From Cylindrospermum stagnale PCC 7417 (lineage in GTDB: Bacteria; Cyanobacteriota; Cyanobacteriia; Cyanobacteriales; Nostocaceae): a DNA stretch of 64,000 nt. The notes under the pieces were generated by a model that did not search any database, was not told the origin of the DNA, and saw only the letters and a program-made list of their open reading frames with translations. Each line of letters starts with the position of its first letter. Positions within the stretch are counted from its first letter, which is position 1. Below, in pieces: positions 29,201-38,276 of this stretch. Location: assembly GCF_000317535.1 (NCBI RefSeq), contig NC_019757.1:905001-969000 (forward strand). Direction: 5' to 3'. A program made the position numbers and the translations under genes.

Positions 29201-30197
29201 CTAACGCTGTGTTGGTGGTCGGTTCGTAGAAATAAGCTTCCACAGGCTTGGAGAAATCTAAACCACCTGCAAAAACTGGCAGCACTTTGGCCCCTAGTGA
29301 TTCCAATTCCTGAACGATCGCCACATAATGGGCATCATCACCTGTAACTAGGTGAGTCCGTTGCAATACCAAGCCGACACAGGGCGCCAAGGGATCTTTT
29401 AAATCTTTAGAAATGTCCTTGCGGGCTGTGTACCAGTTGAGGTACTCTCGCACATCCTCAAACATACTTGGAGCCAAAGGATGCCAAATCCCTAAATCGG
29501 GATAGACAACTGGCCCTTGATATACAGGAGATGCAACATTTTGCTTGTCTCCATCTTTGACTACATATTTATCAGCTAGCATCAGCAAGAAGTTTTCCAG
29601 GTTTTCTGGAGAACCACCCAGCCAATACTGAAAACTGAGCATGAAATTTCGGGCATCCTGCGCTTTTTCCATTGGCAGGAATTTCAGTACTTGCGGCAGC
29701 GTTCTTAGCAGCTTGAGCATCCCATCTTGGAATCCTGCGCCGGATTTCTCCTTGCGTTTCCGCATGAATTGAGCGATCGCACTCTTCGACTGACCCAATT
29801 GTGCCAGAGAAAAGCTGCCCATCTTATTCAGGCGCATTACTTCCGGCATGGAGGGAAAGACAACGGAAACGTCCAGGTGATCGCGGTGGGGTTCTACTGC
29901 TGCAACTACTTTCTGTGCTAAGTCTTCAATAAAAATCAGGGAAGCGATAAAGATATTCGCCGTTTCCATCTCCCGTTTGAACTCTTCGTAGTTCTCAGGA
30001 TCACGGAGTTCTTCAATCAAATAACCGCTGATTTCAATCGCCAGATTTGGATGGTTAGAGTTAATCGCCCGAACCGCTTGCGACAATGCACTCTGGTACT
30101 GGGACTCAAGCACGACATAGACCACCTTGATTAAATTACGTCCGCGTAAGTTATCAGGCGCAATATGACGAATGGTGGACTTGACGTGGGTGAACAT
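26211..30197 (-). CDS. chlH: Magnesium chelatase subunit H
   Basis: The large porphyrin-binding subunit that inserts Mg2+ into protoporphyrin IX together with ChlD and ChlI, the first step specific to chlorophyll. I start it at the ATG at 30197, giving 1328 residues, the usual ChlH length; the frame extends 31 codons further upstream without family character. The cobN/magnesium-chelatase domain spans most of the protein, with segments such as [38 protein letters not shown] and [16 protein letters not shown]. The C-terminal [20 protein letters not shown] distinguishes ChlH from CobN. It is alone, with no other chelatase gene nearby, and follows the accessory island. Confidence 0.96.
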   Translation of the reverse strand: MFTHVKSTIRHIAPDNLRGRNLIKVVYVVLESQYQSALSQAVRAINSNHPNLAIEISGYLIEELRDPENYEEFKREMETANIFIASLIFIEDLAQKVVAAVEPHRDHLDVSVVFPSMPEVMRLNKMGSFSLAQLGQSKSAIAQFMRKRKEKSGAGFQDGMLKLLRTLPQVLKFLPMEKAQDARNFMLSFQYWLGGSPENLENFLLMLADKYVVKDGDKQNVASPVYQGPVVYPDLGIWHPLAPSMFEDVREYLNWYTARKDISKDLKDPLAPCVGLVLQRTHLVTGDDAHYVAIVQELESLGAKVLPVFAGGLDFSKPVEAYFYEPTTNTALVDAVISLTGFALVGGPARQDHPKAIDALKRLNRPYMVALPLVFQTTEEWMDSDLGLHPIQVALQIAIPELDGAIEPIILSGRDGTTGKAIALRDRVEIVAQRALKWASLRRKPKLNKKVAITVFSFPPDKGNVGTAAYLDVFGSIFEVLQALRNNGYDVQDVPESAKELMEQVIHDAQAQYASPELNIAYKMSVPEYEALTPYSQRLEENWGPPPGHLNSDGQNLLVYGKQFGNVFIGVQPTFGYEGDPMRLLFSRSASPHHGFAAYYTYLEKVWGADAVLHFGTHGSLEFMPGKQMGMSGDCYPDNLIGSIPNLYYYAANNPSEATIAKRRSYAETISYLTPPAENAGLYKGLKELSELIASYQTLKDSGRGVSIVNSIMDKCRIVNLDKDINLPETDAREMSAEERDNIVGNVYRKLMEIESRLLPCGLHVIGKPPSAEEAIATLVNIASLDRQEEEIQGLPGIIANSLGRSIDAIYRSSDLGNLEDVQLLQDITLATRAAVSALVKEQIDAEGRVSLVSKLNFFNMGKKEPWVEALHQAGYPKVDNSALKPLFEYLEFCLKQVCADNELGALLRALEGEYILPGPGGDPIRNPDVLPTGKNIHALDPQSIPTTAAVQSAKIVVDRLLARNKAENEGKWPETIACVLWGTDNIKTYGESLAQIMWMVGVRPVADALGRVNKLELIPLEELGRPRIDVVINCSGVFRDLFINQMNLLDQGVKMAAEADEPLEMNFVRKHALKQAEDMGINLRQAATRVFSNASGSYSSNINLAVENSTWDSEAELQEMYLNRKSFSFNSDNPGIMDESRQLFESTLKTADATFQNLDSSEISLTDVSHYFDSDPTKLVASLRGDGKKPASYIADTTTANAQVRTLTETVRLDARTKLLNPKWYEGMLSHGYEGVRELSKRLVNTTGWSATAGAVDNWIYEDTNETFIKDEEMQKRLLNLNPHSFRKIVSTLLEVNGRGYWETSEENLDRLRELYQEVEDRIEGVE

Positions 30198-30507
30198 GCT
30201 TCCTTTGCTCCTTTGATGTGATGCGCGTTCTCTACATGGAAGTTCATTACGGCTGATGCCGCCGCTTGTAACTTCGTTTTTACTTGTCAATATGAACTTT
30301 TTTTATCAGAAAACGCTTACTCTATGAGCATTTTGCCACCTATCTGACACAAATCGATATAAAAAAAGCAATATTTCTTAAAAAATCTTGATAATTCCAG
30401 CAGTAGTCGCAAATTTGATGTAACGAAAACTTAATACAATCAGGACTGACGCCAAAAAGTTACAAAATACTACATATCAATTTCAATCCGTTAGCGGTTC
30501 TCGCTTC

Positions 30508-30544
30508 ATTGCAATACAGTCGGAACTACACTCCGTATTGCAAT
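30508..30544. repeat. Compound hairpin upstream of chlH
   Basis: ATTGCAATAC at 30508-30517 pairs with GTATTGCAAT at 30535-30544, and inside the loop CGGA can pair with TCCG. It lies about 310 bases upstream of the chlH start. It could be a dispersed repeat, a terminator remnant or a regulatory leader structure; nothing in the sequence decides between these. Confidence 0.5.
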
Positions 30545-30967
30545 AGCTTATTTAGTATTTTTTTTATCCTACACCCGCGAAGGTAGCTAATAGACATCTT
30601 TGGGAATGTAGAGCAACGTCTCTACTTAATGCTATGTCTAATGATAGAAAAGACAATAATTAGGTTTTATAAAAAGTACTAAATGCTTTTCAGCCTGGGA
30701 GAATGACTAACCGTAGAAGGTTATAATTAATTTTAAATTAAATTGATAGTTATGTAATTAGAGAGGAGATATTTGGCAAATGTTCTACCCTTACTCAAAC
30801 TCAAACTATGCCGATTTTCAAGGTGCAAACCTCGGAGAATATATAGAAAAAAATATATATAGGAAAACTTTTATGAGATAAGTTGAGTCAATTTTAAATA
30901 ATCTTTAGATTAGCAGGGGATGATAGCGAAATTTAATATAGCCTTTCTCGTTTGTATCCAACACATC

Positions 30968-31090
30968 CTGACCTCTCTCCAAACCTCTCTCCTTCCAGGA
31001 GAGAGGCTTTGAAACTTGCTCCCCGAAGCAGCGATAAAAGTTTTTCCTTTCCCCTCTCCTCCTAGGAGAGGGTTAGGGAGAGGTTGTTGG
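30968..31090. repeat. CT-rich inverted repeat
   Basis: Left-hand ACCTCTCTCC units (30971-30980, 30983-30992) are answered by GGAGAGG units at the right end (31076-31085), with two small internal hairpins CTCTCCTTCCAGGAGAG and CCCTCTCCTCCTAGGAGAGGG. Such CTCTCC/GGAGAG blocks are common noncoding repeats in Nostoc-type genomes. Confidence 0.6.
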
Positions 31091-31139
31091 GGGTTAGGTC
31101 TATATTAGAATCAACCGCGAAATTTAATAATAACCATGC

Positions 31140-31279
31140 TATAGCAATCCTATTTTAGTTGTGAACAGCAGTATTTTTTTAACGTTCGCGCAGCGTGCCG
31201 GAGGCATTACCGCTCCAGACGCAGAGAGCGCAGAGGAAGAGAAAAAAGAGATGTTCACATCTAATTTAGGATTGCTATA
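31140..31279. mobile_element. MITE-like element with 28-bp terminal inverted repeats
   Basis: The left end, starting TATAGCAATCCTA and finishing TGTGAACA at 31167, is matched by the inverse of 31252-31279 with three mismatches in 28 bases. The 140-base element has no coding capacity and ends in TA on both sides, compatible with a Tc1/mariner-IS630 type insertion. TATAGCAATCCTA is recognisable as a frequent noncoding phrase in Nostocales. Confidence 0.7.
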
Positions 31280-31300
31280 AGAGCATTAAGCTTCAACTAT

Positions 31301-32107
31301 TCACCCCGATTTTGTTTGTGCTAACCAAGCTTCTAAATCTGCTAAACTCGAAAAGTCAAGTAAAGCCTCTCCCAAGTCTTCCAACTTAGTTAAAGATAAA
31401 GCCTGAATTTGTAATTGTAATGCTGGTGCAACCGTCCCAACTCGACGACGCAGTTGTCGCATAATCAAAGAAAAAGCTTCTTCTTGTAAAATATCCTGAT
31501 AAATGACTGACTCGCGCATAAAATCTCTCCGCAATAATTGTCTAATCAGTTCCTTATCTAATACTAGCCCGGCTAAGATAGCTGTAGATGCAGCTACGTT
31601 ACTTTGATTTCTGCTATTATCAAGCTTTTCAATTTGTTGAGAAACTTGTTCTAGAGTTCCTGCTTTATCTCCGGTTTGACTAAGTGTAGCCAGTGGTAAT
31701 AAACCTGGAGAACTCAAAAAAACATCTGTTGGTTGTTCCCACAAACGAATTACTTCAAATTCATGACGGGTTTTTTCTAGGATAAATGCAGTTTGTTGCA
31801 CTAACTCAGATTTACTGGGTTGGAGGTAAATGACAACTTGGTGCATTTTTTTACTAGGAAATCTGCGATGTACCCGCAAACGATAATCAGCCATCCGAAA
31901 AGGAATATCTGCTTTTGGTTGGGTTTGAAATTCCAAATGCAGGACAATTTCATCTGACTGTAACAAAATTAAGGCGTCGGCTCTCATTGGTTCCAGAAAC
32001 AATTCAGATGGACTGAGTTCAGTCACTGTAATTGCTTTACCAAGTAGCCAAGTTGCAAAGTCAGTTGAAAATGACTCAGCCAGAAATTTACATACATTAT
32101 CAAATAT
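31301..32107 (-). CDS. Rpn-family PD-(D/E)XK nuclease-like protein with DUF4351 domain, start codon degraded
   Basis: The core, from the GTG at 32026, gives 241 residues: LEPMRADALILLQSDEIVLHLEFQTQPKADIPFRMADYRLR is the Rpn/transposase-like nuclease region with a Glu-x-Gln catalytic pattern, and the C-terminal QLRRRVGTVAPALQLQIQALSLTKLEDLGEALLDF is the DUF4351 domain. In the same frame the sequence continues upstream for 27 more codons (IFDNVCKFLAESFSTDF onward), which matches the usual family N-terminus. At the place of the expected ATG stands ATA (32105-32107), just after an in-frame TAG. So either a short GTG-initiated form is made or the gene is decaying. Confidence 0.8.
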   Translation of the reverse strand: MFDNVCKFLAESFSTDFATWLLGKAITVTELSPSELFLEPMRADALILLQSDEIVLHLEFQTQPKADIPFRMADYRLRVHRRFPSKKMHQVVIYLQPSKSELVQQTAFILEKTRHEFEVIRLWEQPTDVFLSSPGLLPLATLSQTGDKAGTLEQVSQQIEKLDNSRNQSNVAASTAILAGLVLDKELIRQLLRRDFMRESVIYQDILQEEAFSLIMRQLRRRVGTVAPALQLQIQALSLTKLEDLGEALLDFSSLADLEAWLAQTKSG

Positions 32108-32179
32108 AGCCTAGTATTATATCATAATAATTGGATTTTTATAACTGATAAATTAGGTAATATTTAGTTAATTAAATAA

Positions 32180-33439
32180 ATGACTCAAGTAGATATTCTC
32201 ATTCTCTCAAATGGCCCTGGTGAAGTAACAACCTGGGTACGCCCAGTTGTCAAGGCATTACGGCAACAACTTGGTGATGATCGTGCTGTTGTCAGGATTT
32301 CTGTAGTTTTATCCCCTTGTCCAAATGCTAGTGGTAAAGAAGTGGCGATCGCACTTTCTTATCCAGAAGTCGATAGAGTGCAAGGTGCAGAGCATTTTTG
32401 GCAATTTCTTCTCTGGGGGAAAACCGCTGAAAATTGGCAATGGTGCGATCGCGGCGTTGTAGTATTCTTGGGTGGTGATCAAATTTTTCCTGTAGTCATC
32501 GGCAAAAAACTCGGATATCGCACAGTGGTTTATGCTGAATGGGATGCCCGCTGGCACAACTGGATTGATCGCTTTGGCGTGATGAAACCCGAAGTTTTTG
32601 CCCGTGTCTCCCCCAAATATGCCCACAAGTTTACCGTTGTCGGCGATTTGATGCTAGAAGCCGCAGGGGAAGCAAACAATCACCTCCAAGCCAAAATTGA
32701 GATGATTGGCATTTTACCCGGTTCCAAAGCCGCCAAATTAGCCCAAGGAGTACCATTAACTTTAGCGATCGCAGAATATATCCACGCCAAAAGACCCCAA
32801 ACTAAGTTTGTGATTCCCGTCGCCCCAACTTTAGATTTACAAACTTTAGCCGGTTTTGCCAATCCCAAAAATAACTCTATTGCTGAGATATTTGACTTTC
32901 AAGGTGCGGACTTAATTATCCCAGAAGAAGTTAAAGGCAAGGCATTACTCAAAACAGCAACAGGTTTAACAGTGGAATTATGGCAAGAAAACCCTGCATA
33001 TGACTTATTATCCCAGTGCTGCATTTGTCTGACTACAGTGGGAGCAAACACCGCTGAACTTGGTGCTTTAGCTGTGCCGATGATTGTTTTACTGCCAACG
33101 CAGCAACTTGATGCCATGCGTTCTTGGGATGGCTTACCTGGATTGTTAGCAAATCTGCCTGTTGTTGGTACTACTTTTACCAACGTGATTAATTGGCTAT
33201 TCCTCAACCTCGTGAGACGCAAAGGTTTATTAGCATGGCCAAATATCTGGGCACAGGAAGAGATTGTGCCAGAAATTATGGGTGAACTCCAACCGCTAGA
33301 AATTGGAGAAATGGTGTTGGACTTTTTAGAAAATCCCGAAAAATTGGCTGATATCCGCGCTAAACTCCGCAATATTCGTGGCGAAAGCGGTGCAGCGCAA
33401 AAATTAGCAACTTTAGTAAGGGAAGAGATAGAGAAATAG
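32180..33439 (+). CDS. Lipid-A-disaccharide synthase-related protein
   Basis: A 419-residue GT-B fold protein similar to LpxB, with the opening DILILSNGPGEVTTWVRPVVKALRQQ and segments such as VVYAEWDARWHNW, VMKPEVFARVSPKYAHKFTVVGDLMLEA and GILPGSKAAKLAQGVPL. It corresponds to the cyanobacterial lipid-A-disaccharide synthase-related family, distinct from true LpxB. Acts at the membrane face on an unidentified UDP-sugar and acceptor. No other lipid A genes are nearby. A 73-base gap separates it from the degraded Rpn gene, which is divergent. Confidence 0.88.
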   Translation: MTQVDILILSNGPGEVTTWVRPVVKALRQQLGDDRAVVRISVVLSPCPNASGKEVAIALSYPEVDRVQGAEHFWQFLLWGKTAENWQWCDRGVVVFLGGDQIFPVVIGKKLGYRTVVYAEWDARWHNWIDRFGVMKPEVFARVSPKYAHKFTVVGDLMLEAAGEANNHLQAKIEMIGILPGSKAAKLAQGVPLTLAIAEYIHAKRPQTKFVIPVAPTLDLQTLAGFANPKNNSIAEIFDFQGADLIIPEEVKGKALLKTATGLTVELWQENPAYDLLSQCCICLTTVGANTAELGALAVPMIVLLPTQQLDAMRSWDGLPGLLANLPVVGTTFTNVINWLFLNLVRRKGLLAWPNIWAQEEIVPEIMGELQPLEIGEMVLDFLENPEKLADIRAKLRNIRGESGAAQKLATLVREEIEK

Positions 33440-33472
33440 GGAGGTGGGGAGAAACAAATTTAAATTTTGATT

Positions 33473-33859
33473 TCAATCAGAAGATTCTCCATCTCTTCTA
33501 CCCAGTTCATAAATACTGGCACCCATGCAGGCAAGTATGCCGGTGCTAATTCCCCAGCTATTACCTAAACTGATATCTAGAACCCAGTTAGATAAAGCAC
33601 CAAATACCAGAAAAGGCACAATGCTAAACAGTGAAGCGTAAAAAGCGTTTTGGGATTCTCTGGCTTTGCGTGTCTTTTCAAATTCTGTCTGGCTGGTATA
33701 AAGCGATCGCTCGGCAAAGTTAAACCAGCGGTTGAGTTGCTCGATTACCCATCCCCTCATCGATTCAAAAGCAAGATATAGCGCTAAAGACCACAAACTT
33801 GCTCCAGCGATCGCGATCGTGTTTAACTCAAAGCGGAAAGGCAGAATTTCAGTCAGCAT
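33473..33859 (-). CDS. Hypothetical membrane protein
   Basis: A 128-residue protein with three to four hydrophobic stretches (about 12-32, 72-92, 100-117) and a positively charged middle loop with EKTRKARESQNAF. No domain is recognised. It converges with the LpxB-related gene, whose stop is 33 bases away. Confidence 0.65.
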   Translation of the reverse strand: MLTEILPFRFELNTIAIAGASLWSLALYLAFESMRGWVIEQLNRWFNFAERSLYTSQTEFEKTRKARESQNAFYASLFSIVPFLVFGALSNWVLDISLGNSWGISTGILACMGASIYELGRRDGESSD

Positions 33860-34052
33860 AACTTGGGGTATTCCTGCAAAGGCTAAATTTTATCTCTGTT
33901 TTGAAATATTCAAGGTGCGTTTGAATACTTATGTTATCGCTGTTGCAGGCGCAAATCTTCACCTTTTTATGCCAATCCCGCAGTTTTTGCCGCTGATTCC
34001 TTCAGATCCGCTATTCACGGTTGCTATTAAATATGTTTTATCCAGAACTCTC

Positions 34053-34080
34053 GTAGAGACGTGACATGTCACGTCTCTAC
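34053..34080. repeat. Perfect 28-bp palindrome
   Basis: GTAGAGACGTGACA and its exact complement abut at 34053-34080. It sits just beyond the stop of the RDD/pentapeptide gene and could fold as a long hairpin in its transcript. Palindromes starting GTAGAGACG are dispersed in Nostoc-type genomes. Confidence 0.75.
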
Positions 34081-34123
34081 ATTCTTATGTCTAAGTATCT
34101 ATCTGCCTCTCACCCCATCTAAA

Positions 34124-36262
34124 CTATGGACAACGGCGATGAATACCGCCTTGAGTACAAATAAAAGCCAATTGCTTGGAATCTAAATTTTTGGCTTGAG
34201 TAAAATCAACGCCCTGGACTAAAGCGGATTGCGAGCCGAGATCAGGCGTTTGGACAAATTGATCGGCTGGATCTTGTTTGGGAGGAAAGAGTATTGTTCC
34301 CTGAAAATCTGCCCCGGCAACATTAGCCCCCTGTAAATCTGCACGACTCAAATCAGCATTCCGCAGATTAGCATTTTCCATATTTGCCGAGCGCAAAACG
34401 GCACGAGTCAGCCGAGCCGTACTCAAGTTAGCATCGCTGAGATTAGCATGATCTAAATCGGCTTCTGATAAGTCTGCTCCTTGCCAATCGGTTTTAGTTA
34501 AATTGGCATTTGACAATTGTGTCGCTATGGCAGTGACACGACCTAAGTTAGCAGCATATAAATTAGCTTCGTTTAATTTAGCGTCGCTGATATCTGCCCC
34601 TGTCAGACTAGCTTTTTCCAAAACTGCACTCCGCAAATCGGTTCCTACTAGCTGGGTGCTGTTGAGTTTAGCGTCAAATAGACGTGCATTGGCTAAGTTA
34701 GCTCTGTTGAGAGTGGCACGGCTCAAATCGATACCGGTCATCAAAACCCGACTGAGGTTGGCATCAGTAAGATTGACTTGTCTCATCTGAGCTTGACTCA
34801 AATTAGCGATCGCATCGTCGTAGGTATCCCAGCGTCCATCCTCACCCACTCCCCGGAAGCGACTACCCTGAAAACTGGCTTGATTCAGATTCGCTCCCTT
34901 GAATACAATTCCTGATAAATCAACTTTGTCTAGTACCAAGTTAAAAGAAGCGCTTTCCCCAGAAGCGTTATTCCCAAGCTGGGTATTACCCAAATCGACA
35001 TCGTTGATTTTTCCGGTGTAGACAGCAAGAATCTTATTGATTGTCCGTTGGTTGATATTTAATCGCTTTTGGCGGATTTCCCGCTCTTGGGTGTCGCTTA
35101 CCAATTCGAGTTCACCAGCGAGAAACTGATTCAGGCGTTTTAATTCAGGGATAGCTTTAGGTCCGACATTAGCCAAAGCTTGTTGAATATTATCCAGCAG
35201 GTTTGGGTCAGTTTCCTTCACCAGCAAATCCGCCAGAAATTTGATTGCCTGTGGGTCATTAAGTCCACCCAGAGCCAGAATTGCGCTCTGACGCTCCTCA
35301 TTAGTAGCCCCAGAGTTGGGATTAAGATATTTGATCAGTGTGAGAAACTGTTGGCTGTTGATTTGCTGGGATTTTCGCGCTTGTTCTTGGGTTTGGACAT
35401 AGACCTGAGTGCCTACTAAAGCTGACAATACCGCAGTCATGCTTACCAGGGCCACCACAACTAGAGTCAAACTGGGCCGCGTCTTGGTTGCTGCTGGAGT
35501 GCCCACAGTTCGTCCTACTTCCTCTTTACCCTCCTGTAACTGATCGTCTCCATTACCCAGAGTGGATTTACCCCGTTTATTACTGGCTGAGGATGTTGGT
35601 GGAAATGGGCGAGTGGCATCTATGGTGTAAGTTCCTGCCAACAGGTCGTGTAGGGCACGACGCCGCCGTTGGGATGGCCATCCCATGCCTTCCCCTAGCA
35701 CAATGAAAACGGTCAAAAATATGAAAAGACCTAAATTAGGGAAAGCAAAACTGTAGCGCCACAGCAGATAAGCAGCAGTAACAGGCATTGCCCCACGACC
35801 AATTCCTTCACGCACCAAAACTGCACCCAATCCGGGGGCTTTACCTTCCTCGGTGACTACCCGCACGCCAAACCAACGCTTAGGAATGGTGCTGCCAGTT
35901 TTAGCAAGTAAATATAATTGCCACCATGAGAGGGTTAGGGGCGCTAACAAGGCGACTGTCCACAAGAAATTAGTCGGCGATGCTACGTTACGGATGCCAT
36001 AACTTACAGGTAGAGCCAAAGGTTGAGCGATCGCTCTTTCTGTGACTAGCAGCACCGGGTTAAGTGACACACGGTTGAGATCACTTCGGGAATTGGCATA
36101 CACGCCCATGCCAAAGGGAACCAACCCACTGGTAACGACTAGGGTGATTTCTACTGCCCAAGCGGCAAAACGCCTAGTTGCTAATGGCAGCGAAGTGGCT
36201 GTTTCCGGCTCTTTTGGTCGGTTAGATTGATTAGTATTTCTCCTGACAATTGGCGTCGCCAT
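34124..36262 (-). CDS. RDD-domain membrane protein with HEAT-like middle and pentapeptide repeats
   Basis: A 712-residue multidomain protein. An RDD domain lies at about 28-217 (ATRRFAAWAVEIT, then WWQLYLLAKTGSTIPKRWFGVRVV, ending RRALHDLLAGTYTIDA). After a charged linker a further TM segment comes at 265-288. A region with helix pairs (about 325-395: AILALGGLNDPQAIKFLADLLV) resembles HEAT repeats. From about 430 to 690 there are many A(D/N)LxxA pentapeptide repeats forming a right-handed beta helix. The domain order suggests a membrane-anchored scaffold with its repeat part outside the membrane. No enzymatic function is evident. Confidence 0.88.
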   Translation of the reverse strand: MATPIVRRNTNQSNRPKEPETATSLPLATRRFAAWAVEITLVVTSGLVPFGMGVYANSRSDLNRVSLNPVLLVTERAIAQPLALPVSYGIRNVASPTNFLWTVALLAPLTLSWWQLYLLAKTGSTIPKRWFGVRVVTEEGKAPGLGAVLVREGIGRGAMPVTAAYLLWRYSFAFPNLGLFIFLTVFIVLGEGMGWPSQRRRRALHDLLAGTYTIDATRPFPPTSSASNKRGKSTLGNGDDQLQEGKEEVGRTVGTPAATKTRPSLTLVVVALVSMTAVLSALVGTQVYVQTQEQARKSQQINSQQFLTLIKYLNPNSGATNEERQSAILALGGLNDPQAIKFLADLLVKETDPNLLDNIQQALANVGPKAIPELKRLNQFLAGELELVSDTQEREIRQKRLNINQRTINKILAVYTGKINDVDLGNTQLGNNASGESASFNLVLDKVDLSGIVFKGANLNQASFQGSRFRGVGEDGRWDTYDDAIANLSQAQMRQVNLTDANLSRVLMTGIDLSRATLNRANLANARLFDAKLNSTQLVGTDLRSAVLEKASLTGADISDAKLNEANLYAANLGRVTAIATQLSNANLTKTDWQGADLSEADLDHANLSDANLSTARLTRAVLRSANMENANLRNADLSRADLQGANVAGADFQGTILFPPKQDPADQFVQTPDLGSQSALVQGVDFTQAKNLDSKQLAFICTQGGIHRRCP

Positions 36263-36305
36263 TAGATAATTCCCTTTGACTTTTTTTAGGCGTGATTAAA
36301 ATAGA

Positions 36306-36653
36306 CTATTGCTTACGTTGAAAGCTACTAGACACAAAAAATTTGTATCCAAGATACACTAACACTGCTAAGAGCGCCAGACTGATCACCGAAGCAACAA
36401 GTTTGAATACTGTTTGCAGCATCACGAGGCTCAATAGCACAGCCACACCACCAACTGCTAGCTTCTTCACTCCAGATAAAGTATTGAACCAGAGGCGCGA
36501 TCGCTCTAAGTGCAAGTTCAACTTGGCAAAACCAGACTGAGGTGTCTGTGTTTCTGCTTCTGGTTGAGGAGACTTTCCAGATGAGGACTTAATCTCGGAC
36601 TCTAGCTTGTCGAGGCGACGCTGCAAGTCTTCTTCTCTTTGAGGATTCATCAA
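36306..36653 (-). CDS. Small membrane protein with N-terminal coiled coil
   Basis: A 115-residue protein beginning with a charged helix (REEDLQRRLDKLESEIKSS), a Pro/Gln/Ser-rich linker, an amphipathic stretch and two close hydrophobic segments (about 64-82 and 86-106). It precedes the RDD/pentapeptide gene on the same strand, 43 bases ahead, so the two may be co-transcribed. Function unknown. Confidence 0.72.
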   Translation of the reverse strand: MMNPQREEDLQRRLDKLESEIKSSSGKSPQPEAETQTPQSGFAKLNLHLERSRLWFNTLSGVKKLAVGGVAVLLSLVMLQTVFKLVASVISLALLAVLVYLGYKFFVSSSFQRKQ

Positions 36654-37106
36654 TCTTTTTTACCTCAGCTAGGACAATTCATCAACAACAAACCAACCAA
36701 ATCTAATTTTTGGCGGTTTTGTCCGTGATTTTAGCTAATATCTGTGGGTGTAAACCCTCTGTGAGTCAGGAAAAATAACGTTTTTTCTATTAGCTGTTAT
36801 GGATGGCTATGGTACGTGTGCTAGGATTCCGTGTATTCACTAGGGCGTAGTCCGAGTGCCCATCGCCTCAAACATGAAAGAGTGATTGCTAATCGGGGCA
36901 AATATATTTAAGCATTGGGGTTTGCCAAGATTTTTCACTCCATCCCCAGTTATCTCAGGATATTTTTTTATTTAGCTATATAGCGATTTAACTACAAAAC
37001 AAAAATTTATCCTGTAAAATTTGGAACAAAGACGGGTTACTTTCGTCTTAAAACCCAGACTACATCTCAATATTGCTCTAGAATACAGCCGAGAGCATTA
37101 AATAAA
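36654..37106. other. Intergenic region, nothing recognised
   Basis: 453 bases, divergent between two genes, so it should hold promoters for both. I see no gene, repeat or RNA motif in it. Confidence 0.5.
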
Positions 37107-37547
37107 ATGAAACCGCTTAAGCTATTGACAGTTGTTACCGCAGCTTTGGCAACGAATTTGCTGATTACCCAGGTTAATTGGGCGCAAACACCAGCAATAC
37201 AAATTAATCGCAATTCCCAAAAAGATCCGCTAATTTTAAATGGCAAATCTGGCGGATCAGTCCCCAGCAACTGCGGCAATATCTCTGCTGCACCCAATCA
37301 AGTTATCCAGGTTACAGAGTCGCTACCTTACTTGCGATTAACTGTTGAGAGCCAAGGTAAACCAACCCTGTTGATTGATGGGCCTGGGGGGCGCTTCTGT
37401 GTACTAGCGGATAGTTATTCTGGTGGTAAGCCAGAACTTTCTGGTTTTTGGCAGGCAGGGATATACTCGCTGTATGTTGGCGATTCATCCAAGGGACAGT
37501 ATAACTATACCCTCTCAATTTCCCAACAAAAGCAGCCAACAAAGTAA
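37107..37547 (+). CDS. Exported hypothetical protein
   Basis: A 146-residue protein with a clear signal peptide (KPLKLLTVVTAALATNLLITQVNWAQ, cleavage likely after AQ near residue 27). The mature part has two well-spaced Cys residues (PSNCGNISA and GRFCVLAD) that could form a disulfide, and strand-rich segments ending in IYSLYVGDSS and YNYTLSISQ, reminiscent of pre-peptidase C-terminal beta-sandwich modules. Periplasmic or secreted. Function unknown. Confidence 0.75.
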   Translation: MKPLKLLTVVTAALATNLLITQVNWAQTPAIQINRNSQKDPLILNGKSGGSVPSNCGNISAAPNQVIQVTESLPYLRLTVESQGKPTLLIDGPGGRFCVLADSYSGGKPELSGFWQAGIYSLYVGDSSKGQYNYTLSISQQKQPTK

Positions 37548-37780
37548 TCAAGAGATTATTTACTTCATATTCTTGAAGATTTTCAGCAATTGGTGTTAAT
37601 CGAAAATCATGAATTAGTCCTAATTCACGCAACCATTCTGCCACAAGTTCTTCTATTGTTATGCGTTTGCGACCTTTTCCCAGAACTGTTAGTACCAAAC
37701 AGCCCTGTTAACGATGCCATCTGCATATTTCCCGTATCTTGCCAGGATTTGAAATTTTGGGCGTGTAACTCGGTAAGCAT
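37548..37780 (-). pseudogene. Relic of an AAA family ATPase (DUF3696-type)
   Basis: From the ATG at 37780 the frame reads MLTELHAQNFKSWQDTG then a SLTGLFGTNSSGK segment, the N-terminus and Walker A of an SMC-like AAA ATPase of the OLD/DUF3696 type. Immediately after GK the family reading jumps to another frame, ELVAEWLRELGLIHDFRLTP followed by IAENLQEYEV, which belongs to a much later part of such proteins. So several hundred codons have been deleted and the join is out of frame; the rest is gone. The relic converges with the exported protein gene. Confidence 0.75.
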
Positions 37781-37860
37781 AAATTAAAGTTCCAAATTCC
37801 TGTTCCTGGCTAATCGGCTGATTCTACTTTAATGATTTCAAAGTAGATAATCCTAGCTGT

Positions 37861-38232
37861 TTAATCTTCTAGGGATTTAGCTGGTACTTCAATTGCTGTA
37901 ACGTCAATTGTGCCTTCTGGTGCGAAGCGTTGAAAATGACCATTTTGGATTGACACCTGCTCTCCACAGTTAGGACACTGCAATTTGCTGTTATTTAGAC
38001 CTGTAAATTCATATTCACAGACAGGACAGTTGTCAGCAACTAAATTGCGTTGTAGCCACCAGCGAAACCCGAAGAAGGCAACAATTGGGGCGAGAAACAG
38101 CAATCCCACAATAATCAGCAACGAATTCACCAACCAGCCCAAACCCAATGATGCCAGCAACCAGAGAACTGCTAACATGGTGAGCCAAGGGCGGAGATTA
38201 TCAAGATTCAATTGAAAGTTCTTAAGGCTCAT
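37861..38232 (-). CDS. Membrane protein with zinc-ribbon C-terminus
   Basis: A 123-residue protein with two hydrophobic segments (about 13-34 and 36-56) followed by a CPVCEYEFTGLNNSKLQCPNC zinc ribbon (four Cys in two CxxC pairs, near 71-91). A short C-terminal tail follows. The ribbon suggests protein or nucleic acid contacts at the cytoplasmic face. It stands 44 bases downstream of nothing in particular and 45 bases from the glycosyltransferase gene on the same strand. Confidence 0.75.
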   Translation of the reverse strand: MSLKNFQLNLDNLRPWLTMLAVLWLLASLGLGWLVNSLLIIVGLLFLAPIVAFFGFRWWLQRNLVADNCPVCEYEFTGLNNSKLQCPNCGEQVSIQNGHFQRFAPEGTIDVTAIEVPAKSLED

Positions 38233-38276
38233 TGTTTAAAAGTCTTCCTGTTCTTCCTTTAGGATAGCGAGTTTGG

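Larger units (their letters stand above)
30198..31300. other. 1.1-kb intergenic region upstream of chlH, rich in repeats
   Basis: No gene. Within it are the hairpin at 30508-30544, a CT-rich inverted repeat family at 30968-31090 and the MITE-like element at 31140-31279. The first 300 bases next to the chlH start are AT-rich and must hold its promoter and leader, but no site can be named with confidence. Confidence 0.6.

Noticed and set aside
30198-30290. Extra 31 N-terminal residues on ChlH
   Set aside because: Start at 30197 gives the usual 1328 residues; the upstream part lacks family character.
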